64,000 nt of DNA, taken from Rhodospirillaceae bacterium. Its GTDB lineage: Bacteria > Pseudomonadota > Alphaproteobacteria > UBA8366. Of this stretch, positions 58,393 to 64,000 are shown piece by piece. The DNA is taken from contig PBOR01000013.1 in assembly GCA_002724395.1 (NCBI GenBank), positions 73,684 to 137,683 on the forward strand, written 5' to 3'. Each line of letters opens with the position of its first letter. The first letter of the stretch is position 1. The notes below the pieces were generated by a model, which worked only from the letters and a program-made list of their open reading frames with translations, was not told where the DNA came from and did no database searches. The translations under genes and the position numbers were made by a program.

Positions 58393-58800
58393 ATGATTGG
58401 TGTGGTGTTAGTAACGCACGGTCGATTGGCGGAAGAGTTTTTGGCAGCGGTGGTTCATGTGGTTGGTCCGCAGACCCATTTTGCGACCGTATGTATAGCT
58501 GCTGATGATGATATGGAGGCGAGGCGCCAAGAAATTATGGATATGGTGCAATCGGTTGAAACCGGCGACGGCACCATTTTGTTGACCGATATGTTTGGGG
58601 GTACGCCATCGAATTTAGCGATTTCTTTGTTAGACCAGGATAAAACGGAGGTGATTGCTGGTGTAAACTTGCCGATGCTTATAAAATTGGCAACAATCAG
58701 AGGGTCCAAGGCTCTACCGGAAGTGGTGGAAGAGGCCCAAAGTGCAGGGCGTAAATATATAAATGTAGCGTCTGAACTATTATCCGATGGCGTGGTTTAG
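58393..58800 (+). CDS. PTS EIIA component, mannose family
   Basis: A 135-residue phosphoacceptor protein with active-site His9 in IGVVLVTHGRLAEEF, plus TILLTDMFGGTPSNLAISLL and VIAGVNLPMLIKLA typical of EIIA-Man. No EIIB/C permease is nearby. With HprK and HPr it forms the regulatory, sugar-transport-free PTS of alphaproteobacteria; EI/PtsP must be elsewhere. Confidence 0.93.
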   Translation: MIGVVLVTHGRLAEEFLAAVVHVVGPQTHFATVCIAADDDMEARRQEIMDMVQSVETGDGTILLTDMFGGTPSNLAISLLDQDKTEVIAGVNLPMLIKLATIRGSKALPEVVEEAQSAGRKYINVASELLSDGVV

Positions 58801-58817
58801 AAGTATCGCTGTTAAAT

Positions 58818-59093
58818 ATGGCTAGTAGACCAAGCCGCAAACTCACAATCGTAAACGCAAAAGGTCTGCATGCGCGCGCAGCTTCAAAGCTGGCAAGCCT
58901 TGCAGGCGAATTCGACGCGGCAATCACAGTTTCGAAAGATGGTATGGAGGTGCCGGGAAACTCAATTATGGGTCTTATGATGTTGGGCGCGGGCCCAGGT
59001 AGCATAATCGTCGTTAGGGCGACGGGCGAGGAGGCGTCTTTGGCATTAGACGCGATCTCGACTTTGGTGTCTGAAGGGTTTCACGAAGATTAG
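58818..59093 (+). CDS. ptsH: Phosphocarrier protein HPr
   Basis: A 91-residue HPr with the phosphoacceptor His18 in VNAKGLHARAASKLA and the regulatory Ser49 in VPGNSIMGLMMLGAGPGS, the HprK target. It relays phosphate from EI to EIIA, and the two phosphorylation sites suit control by the upstream hprK. Confidence 0.95.
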   Translation: MASRPSRKLTIVNAKGLHARAASKLASLAGEFDAAITVSKDGMEVPGNSIMGLMMLGAGPGSIIVVRATGEEASLALDAISTLVSEGFHED

Positions 59094-59531
59094 ATGTTGG
59101 GAATATGGCAAAAGCAATCTTAAACGGGTTAGTCATCGCTGAATCGATTAAGTAGAGAAGATCTAGGAGACAATTTATTTCTTGCTGAGCGCTATTAATT
59201 GGGGCTGCATTTAAATAAACCAACCATGCTATCTTCTGCAGTTGGGAGGGGACAGCAAGTTAGTATTATTCCGGATCAGTCAATGGCAAAATCGCGAAAA
59301 AAATGTCTTGGAGCTATAAATACGCAAAATCTAAAGCAGCTAACATTAGGGAATTTATGAGTTTTATCCAATAATTAAAATAGATACCTAGCAGAGTCAT
59401 CTATTCATAACGATATAAAGATATTGTTATATTTTTCTTGCAATATTTGCCTGGGCGCTGTTATATCCCGTCACAAGAGATGTGGGTAACGCGATTAACA
59501 CTAATTTCCAGAAATTTTAAGAGAGGTCCTA
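59094..59531. other. 438-bp gap between ptsH and ahcY
   Basis: AT-rich sequence with no supportable gene. It must contain the ptsH operon terminator and the ahcY promoter. The clear structure is the inverted repeat at 59407-59430, described separately. A ribosome binding site (GAGAGG) lies just before the ahcY ATG. I did not find a convincing SAH or SAM riboswitch. Confidence 0.5.
59407..59430. promoter_or_regulatory. 10-bp inverted repeat upstream of ahcY (candidate operator)
   Basis: Left arm ATAACGATAT, spacer AAAG, right arm ATATTGTTAT: all ten positions pair, one as G-T. It is followed by ATTTTTCTT and ends 101 bp before the ahcY ATG. The position and palindromic ATATAAAGATAT core suit an operator for a methionine-cycle regulator such as the ArsR-type SahR, but that assignment is inference. 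It could also be a weak terminator for ptsH read-through. Confidence 0.45.
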
Positions 59532-60827
59532 ATGGCTACAACGCAGGATTATAAAGTCGCGAATATCGAGTTAGCCGATTGGGGCCGCAAAGAAATTGCA
59601 ATAGCAGAAACAGAAATGCCGGGTTTAATGGCAATACGTGATGAATTCGGCGATGAGAAGCCGCTGGATGGTGCGCGTATTTCTGGGTCCCTGCACATGA
59701 CGATTCAAACTGCCGTTTTGATGGAAACACTTGTAGCTTTGGGAGCCGAAGTGCGTTGGGCCTCTTGTAATATTTTCTCAACGCAGGATCAGGCTGCGGC
59801 TGCGATGGCGGCGATAGGGATCCCTGTTTTTGCCTGGAAAGGTGAGACTGAAGAAGAATATTCGTGGTGTATGAACCAAACCATTATTGGCCCCGATGGT
59901 TGGGTACCGAATATGGTGCTAGATGATGGTGGCGATCTGACAATTTTGATGCATGAAGAATATCCTGAATTGTTGAAAGACGTGCGTGGAATTTCTGAAG
60001 AAACCACCACTGGTGTCCATCGCCTGCATGAAATGGAAAAAAATGGCACCCTCGCGGTTCCAGCGTTCAACGTCAATGATTCGGTGACAAAATCCAAATT
60101 CGACAATTTATATGGTTGCCGTGAGAGCTTGATTGACGGAATTAAACGAGCAACCGATGTTATGTTAGCAGGAAAAACGGCAGTAGTGTGTGGTTATGGT
60201 GATGTGGGTAAAGGGTCTGCGGCAAGTCTGAGGGGCCAAGGGGCCCGTGTACTAGTGACAGAGATAGATCCCATTTGTGCGCTGCAAGCGGCCATGGAGG
60301 GCTATGAAGTAACGACTATTGAAGAGGCTGCGCCTACCGGTGATATTTTTGTGACAACCACGGGCAATATAGATGTGATTACGCTTGATCATATGCGTGA
60401 AATGAAGGATCGGGCGATTGTTTGTAATATTGGCCATTTTGATTCGGAAATCGCGATCGCCGATCTCAAAAATTATAAATGGCATAATGTAAAACCCCAG
60501 GTGGATGAAGTGGAATTCCCTGATGGCAAAAGATTGTTGGTGCTGGCAGAAGGACGTTTGGTTAATCTCGGGTGTGCGACAGGTCATCCGAGCTTTGTAA
60601 TGTCGGCTTCGTTCTCCAATCAGGTCCTGGCGCAAATCGAGCTCTGGCAGAACTATGAGAAATACGAAAATAAAGTCTACGTATTGCCTAAGGCGCTTGA
60701 TGAAAAGGTTGCCCTTCTGCACCTATCGAAGCTTGGCGCAAAGTTGAGTACGCTTTCCAAAGAACAGGCGGCCTATATCGGTGTTAGTGAGACTGGGCCC
60801 TTTAAGCCCGATTATTACCGTTACTAA
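59532..60827 (+). CDS. ahcY: S-adenosylhomocysteine hydrolase
   Basis: A 431-residue NAD-dependent enzyme that splits SAH to adenosine and homocysteine, keeping methylation running. It shows [49 protein letters not shown], the NAD loop GYGDVGKG (221-228), NIGHFDSEI and the C-terminal KPDYYRY. It lacks the roughly 40-residue insertion found in many longer bacterial SahH proteins. Confidence 0.97.
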   Translation: MATTQDYKVANIELADWGRKEIAIAETEMPGLMAIRDEFGDEKPLDGARISGSLHMTIQTAVLMETLVALGAEVRWASCNIFSTQDQAAAAMAAIGIPVFAWKGETEEEYSWCMNQTIIGPDGWVPNMVLDDGGDLTILMHEEYPELLKDVRGISEETTTGVHRLHEMEKNGTLAVPAFNVNDSVTKSKFDNLYGCRESLIDGIKRATDVMLAGKTAVVCGYGDVGKGSAASLRGQGARVLVTEIDPICALQAAMEGYEVTTIEEAAPTGDIFVTTTGNIDVITLDHMREMKDRAIVCNIGHFDSEIAIADLKNYKWHNVKPQVDEVEFPDGKRLLVLAEGRLVNLGCATGHPSFVMSASFSNQVLAQIELWQNYEKYENKVYVLPKALDEKVALLHLSKLGAKLSTLSKEQAAYIGVSETGPFKPDYYRY

Positions 60828-61319
60828 AATCGCCAACTCTGTTCTCCAACTTTGGCAACACGGTATTTCTTCATCTAATCACTGCTTCTTAGAACCTTAA
60901 AGAGTGGCGGTGGGGTACAAAATGATGGCGGAATTTTCCAATTGGTCAAGTGTACGGTAAACCATCAATTCTGTGCCAGGCTATCGGCATTTTTACATCG
61001 AATGCGGCAAGCGTTTTAACTGAAGGTAGCGTCGTTCGTTTTTAGCCGAGTCGTTGCGTGAGGAGTTTTGACTCTCATTACCACCGATGCTCTGCCAGAA
61101 TTCGATCCCTAGAACAAAGACTGGTTGTTCAAAAAGTTTAAAGTGGGTAATACCCAACCATGAGAATTGTCCCCAGTCCTTGACCTTATGTTTGCCAAGT
61201 TTTTGATCAAACTGCATCGAGCTAGTCGAATTTCAAGCAATTATCAATAAGGCCACGATGGCATCCTCAACACTTCCCGCAGGAACCACCCCAGACTAAA
61301 TAAAGGACCCGCAACCACG
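60828..61319. other. 492-bp gap between ahcY and tsaE
   Basis: I see no convincing gene. A 74-codon minus-strand frame (60993-61217, starting MQFDQKLGKHKVKDWGQF) lacks a ribosome binding site and family similarity. In related genomes a PAS-domain histidine kinase often lies between ahcY and tsaE; no recognisable remnant of one is visible to me here. The region must hold the ahcY terminator and the tsaE promoter. Confidence 0.4.
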
Positions 61320-61802
61320 ATGATCGAGTTACCCGATGAAGCCGCCACGTGTACCTTTGCAGCTTGCCTCGCTTCGGAGGCAGTAGCCGGTGACATTATC
61401 GGTTTGTCCGGTACTTTGGGGGTCGGAAAAACCGTATTTGCTCGCGCTTTTATTAGGGCATTAACTCAACCCCATGAGGTTGTGCCGAGTCCGACCTTTA
61501 CACTGATGCAACATTATGCCTCTCCCCAGCTAGCTGTTTATCATTATGATTTGTACCGTATAGAATCCGATAATGAGGTGCAGGAGTTGGGGTTTGAAGA
61601 TGCAATGGCAAATGCGGTGTCGCTAATCGAATGGCCAGAACGGGCTTCCATCCCCCAAACAGAACAACGGCTCGATATTCTTATTAAAGAAGTGGCTGGT
61701 GCGTGCTCAGAAAAACGACATCTAAAAATTAAGGTAGGCGAAGGCTGGAGCAAACGCTTCAAGTCCATACTAGCTGTGTTTGAGGCAACGGCTAATGACT
61801 GA
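61320..61802 (+). CDS. tsaE: tRNA threonylcarbamoyladenosine biosynthesis ATPase TsaE
   Basis: A 160-residue P-loop ATPase that works with TsaB/TsaD to make t6A in tRNAs reading ANN codons. Walker A is LSGTLGVGKTVFARA (about 29-43), followed by VVPSPTFTLMQHY, the YHYDLYRIES signature and IEWPERAS. The stop overlaps the next gene by 8 nt, forming tsaE-amgK-murU-addB. Confidence 0.94.
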   Translation: MIELPDEAATCTFAACLASEAVAGDIIGLSGTLGVGKTVFARAFIRALTQPHEVVPSPTFTLMQHYASPQLAVYHYDLYRIESDNEVQELGFEDAMANAVSLIEWPERASIPQTEQRLDILIKEVAGACSEKRHLKIKVGEGWSKRFKSILAVFEATAND

Positions 61803-62805
61803 ACGAGCCAAAGAAATTGAGCGGTTTATAGCCGCATCCGGATGGCAGTATGCTGAACGTAGTTTCTTGGCCGGGGATGCTTCATTTCGACGATATGATA
61901 GACTTCGTAACGGCCAATTGTCCGCGGTTCTCATGGATGCTCCCCCGCCTAAGGAAGATGTTCGTCCTTTTGTCAGCATAGCAAATTTACTTAGATCACT
62001 CGGCCTGAGTGCACCGAAAGTTATTAGAAAAAATGTGGAAGCTGGTTTGCTTTTACTGGAGGATTTTGGCGATCCAACATATTCTCGCTGCTTAAGCGAA
62101 GGGGCTAATGAATTTGAGCTTTATAAGCTTGCGGTGGACGTTCTAATTCATCTTCATTGTGCCTTTGACTCCAAGGATGCCGAAGATATTGAGCATTATG
62201 ATGACTCTAAATTTCTCGAAGAAGCCTTTCTTTTTACAGATTGGTATTTGCCGGCTGTTAGAGGCATCGATACTACGGATAGAGAACGGTCTGAGTTTAC
62301 TGCCCTGTGGCTATCAGCTTTTTCGCAAGCACGTGCGGTCCCAGAAACTTTGGTTTTGCGAGACTTCCATGTCGACAATTTAATGTGGTTAAAAAACCGA
62401 CCCAGTATCGCTGCATGTGGCCTATTGGACTTTCAGGACGCAGTCCTTGGGCCGGCTTCCTACGATTTAGTATCTTTATTTGAAGACGCTCGTCGAGACG
62501 TTCCTGATGCCCTCGCGATAAAACTATTACAGTATTACTGCGCCGCACACCCCAAACTGGATCAGGACTGTTTTTTTGCGTCATATGCGGTGCTGGGTGC
62601 ACAACGAAACACTAAGATACTGGGCATATTCACCCGTTTAGCCCTGCGCGATGGGAAGCCTCATTATCTTAACAATATCAGTCGCGTGTGGCGTTGGCTT
62701 GAGGGAAATCTCGAACACCCGACGTTGGCCCCTTTGAGGGAGTGGTTCGAGAAAGTTGTTCCCGGCGATCATCGTGTCATTCCAAGCTTGGAAAAAACGT
62801 TGTGA
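61795..62805 (+). CDS. amgK: Sugar kinase AmgK (N-acetylmuramate/N-acetylglucosamine kinase)
   Basis: A 336-residue APH-fold kinase of the peptidoglycan recycling pathway that phosphorylates MurNAc and GlcNAc at the anomeric position. It has FLAGDASFRRYDRL, GLLLLEDFGDPTY, catalytic LRDFHVDNLMWL and CGLLDFQDAVLGPASYDLVS. The adjacent MurU gene supports AmgK over aminoglycoside resistance. ATG 61795 is chosen. Confidence 0.9.
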   Translation: MTERAKEIERFIAASGWQYAERSFLAGDASFRRYDRLRNGQLSAVLMDAPPPKEDVRPFVSIANLLRSLGLSAPKVIRKNVEAGLLLLEDFGDPTYSRCLSEGANEFELYKLAVDVLIHLHCAFDSKDAEDIEHYDDSKFLEEAFLFTDWYLPAVRGIDTTDRERSEFTALWLSAFSQARAVPETLVLRDFHVDNLMWLKNRPSIAACGLLDFQDAVLGPASYDLVSLFEDARRDVPDALAIKLLQYYCAAHPKLDQDCFFASYAVLGAQRNTKILGIFTRLALRDGKPHYLNNISRVWRWLEGNLEHPTLAPLREWFEKVVPGDHRVIPSLEKTL

Positions 62806-63527
62806 CTTCGTTCACGCACGCTATGGTCTTAGCAGCGGGCCTTGGCACCCGCATGAAACCTATTACCGATACTCTTCCTAAGCCGTTGGTTCCGGTCCTA
62901 AGAAAACCATTGATTGAGTATAACCTTCAGCGTCTAGATAGCGCTGGCATTTCGAAAATTGTGGTGAATACGCACTATTTGCCGGAGAAAATAGAAGCCT
63001 ATTTGGCGGCTCGCCGGGAGGTACAAATTTCGCACGAAGTAGAGCGACTGGAAACAGGGGGGGGCGTCGCCCATGCGCTACCTTTATTGGGCAAGCAACC
63101 ATTTTTTGTGCTAAATAGTGATGTACTTTGGACCGATGGGCCAACGCCGGCACTTGATAGGCTAGCCGCAGCATGGGACGGGAAAAAAATGGATGCCTTG
63201 CTTCTGTTTCATCCAACACCGCGGTTGCTTCACTATTCCGGCTTAGGCGATTTTCATTTGGATGCAAATAATCTGGCGCACCGCCGTCGCGAAAACCAAG
63301 TTGCCGCCTTTATTTTTGCAGGCGTCCAAATTTTGCACCCGCGGTTATTTGCAGAGGCGCCTTGTAGACCGTTCTCCCTTAATATTCTTTACGATAAAGC
63401 TGAGGCATCAAAGCGCCTTTTTGCCATTGTTCATGACGGAGACTGGTACCATGTGGGTACGCCGGAAGAATTGAAGTTAGTTGAGGAAACTATGGTACGA
63501 GGCAATAATGCCGTGAATGGCCGTTGA
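62802..63527 (+). CDS. murU: N-acetylmuramate alpha-1-phosphate uridylyltransferase MurU
   Basis: A 241-residue nucleotidyltransferase that makes UDP-MurNAc from the AmgK product, bypassing MurA and fosfomycin block. The signature AMVLAAGLGTRMKPITDTLP KPLVPV region, VNTHYLPEKIEAYL, GGGVAHALPLLG and VLNSDVLW are present. The start GTG 62802 overlaps the amgK TGA (GTGA), preferred to a GTG 20 codons upstream. Confidence 0.92.
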   Translation: MTSFTHAMVLAAGLGTRMKPITDTLPKPLVPVLRKPLIEYNLQRLDSAGISKIVVNTHYLPEKIEAYLAARREVQISHEVERLETGGGVAHALPLLGKQPFFVLNSDVLWTDGPTPALDRLAAAWDGKKMDALLLFHPTPRLLHYSGLGDFHLDANNLAHRRRENQVAAFIFAGVQILHPRLFAEAPCRPFSLNILYDKAEASKRLFAIVHDGDWYHVGTPEELKLVEETMVRGNNAVNGR

Positions 63528-63543
63528 GCCGGCTTAGAGATTG

Positions 63544-64000
63544 ATGGTAAAATTTTCTCACAAGGCGCACCGTGCGTCGGTTTATACGGTTTCTGCAAAT
63601 CGTTCGTTTGTCGATGTTTTGGCGGCTGGGCTTATTAATGAAACCGCAGATGATCAACTGCGGCTGGCAGATTATACCATTTTATTGCCGACCCGCCGAG
63701 CGTGCCGTGCGTTAACTGAAGCCTTTCTGCGGCAACGCGGCGGTGCACCATTGATCTTGCCTGCGCTAAGGGCTCTGGGTGACACGGATGAAGAAGGTAT
63801 GGCGCTTGAGGAGACGCCGAGCCTGGATTTAGCGACGCTCCCGCCAGCAATGCCGGATATAAGGCGTATTTTGACCTTGGCGGACCGAATTCTTTCTTGG
63901 CGATCGCCCGACACCGATGAACAAGGATTAGTGTCCGCTCCAGATCATGCCTTGATATTAGCCGGTGAATTGGCGCGTTTCTTGGATCAAGTACAGACTG
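63544..64000 (+). CDS. addB: Double-strand-break repair protein AddB, N-terminal part
   Basis: Open to the end of the window, 152 codons seen. The start VYTVSANRSFVDVLAAGLI and the stretch TILLPTRRACRALTEAFLRQ followed by GGAPLILPALRALGDTDE match the N-terminus of alphaproteobacterial AddB, which with AddA forms the helicase-nuclease for recombination. Position after murU fits the conserved order; addA is expected beyond the window. Confidence 0.88.
   Translation, partial: MVKFSHKAHRASVYTVSANRSFVDVLAAGLINETADDQLRLADYTILLPTRRACRALTEAFLRQRGGAPLILPALRALGDTDEEGMALEETPSLDLATLPPAMPDIRRILTLADRILSWRSPDTDEQGLVSAPDHALILAGELARFLDQVQT

Noticed and set aside
59094-59531. SAH or SAM riboswitch before ahcY
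   Set aside because: No recognisable conserved core; only a simple inverted repeat is evident.
60993-61217. 74-codon minus-strand frame in the ahcY-tsaE gap
   Set aside because: No ribosome binding site, no family similarity, and isolated orientation; kept only as a note in the gap entry.

Overview
The window is chromosomal DNA from an alphaproteobacterium of moderate GC. The basis is gene order: rpsT-dnaA beside an enoyl-CoA hydratase, mutM, ubiE, ubiB, coaBC and dut; RegB/RegA; an Irr-type Fur regulator; and pckA with sco, chvI, chvG, a short hprK, rapZ, EIIA-Man, ptsH and ahcY, then tsaE, amgK, murU and addB. These blocks are typical of Rhodospirillales/Rhizobiales-like genomes. I cannot name a genus. 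Coding density is high and starts often overlap upstream stops by 4 nt. I see no insertion sequence, prophage, CRISPR array or rRNA. There is one tRNA, Arg (CCG).

Layout. 1-2 kb: fatty acid synthesis (fabI partial, fabB, fabA). 2-9.3 kb: replication block gyrB-recF-dnaN-dnaA, then a 570-bp stem-loop-rich gap and rpsT. 9.4-18 kb: enoyl-CoA hydratase, mutM, ubiquinone genes, coaBC-dut, and an Rrf2 regulator with cysK and a MoeB/ThiF protein. 18-20 kb: folate genes pabB-pabC. 20.3-25.8 kb: an SH3 protein, a rubrerythrin/Fe-S/DUF3501 operon with an Irr-like palindrome, irr, and a class A PBP. 25.9-36 kb: late cobalamin genes (cobB, cobD, cobC, cobS, cobT) interleaved with small conserved genes. 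36-39.6 kb: an ABC-2 exporter divergent from regBA. 40-44.6 kb: hldE, mmcB, a methyltransferase-like protein, tRNA-Arg, a lipoprotein hydrolase and an ABC ATPase. 44.7-51 kb: a small zinc-finger gene, polA, two tandem GSTs and a three-subunit cobalt nitrile-hydratase/thiocyanate-hydrolase-like operon ending in a lipoprotein. 51-60.8 kb: pckA, a frameshifted HugZ-like gene, sco1, chvI-chvG-hprK-rapZ-EIIA-HPr and ahcY. 61.3-64 kb: tsaE-amgK-murU and the start of addB.

Most of the content is housekeeping. The items most worth a second look are the split-beta nitrile hydratase-like operon, cobC without a canonical start codon just after the cobS stop and in the same frame, overlapping hairpins covering the dnaA ribosome binding site, the chain of inverted repeats between rpsT and dnaA, the degenerate zinc finger of MutM, the Irr-like palindrome before the rubrerythrin operon, and the single-base frameshift in the HugZ-like gene.
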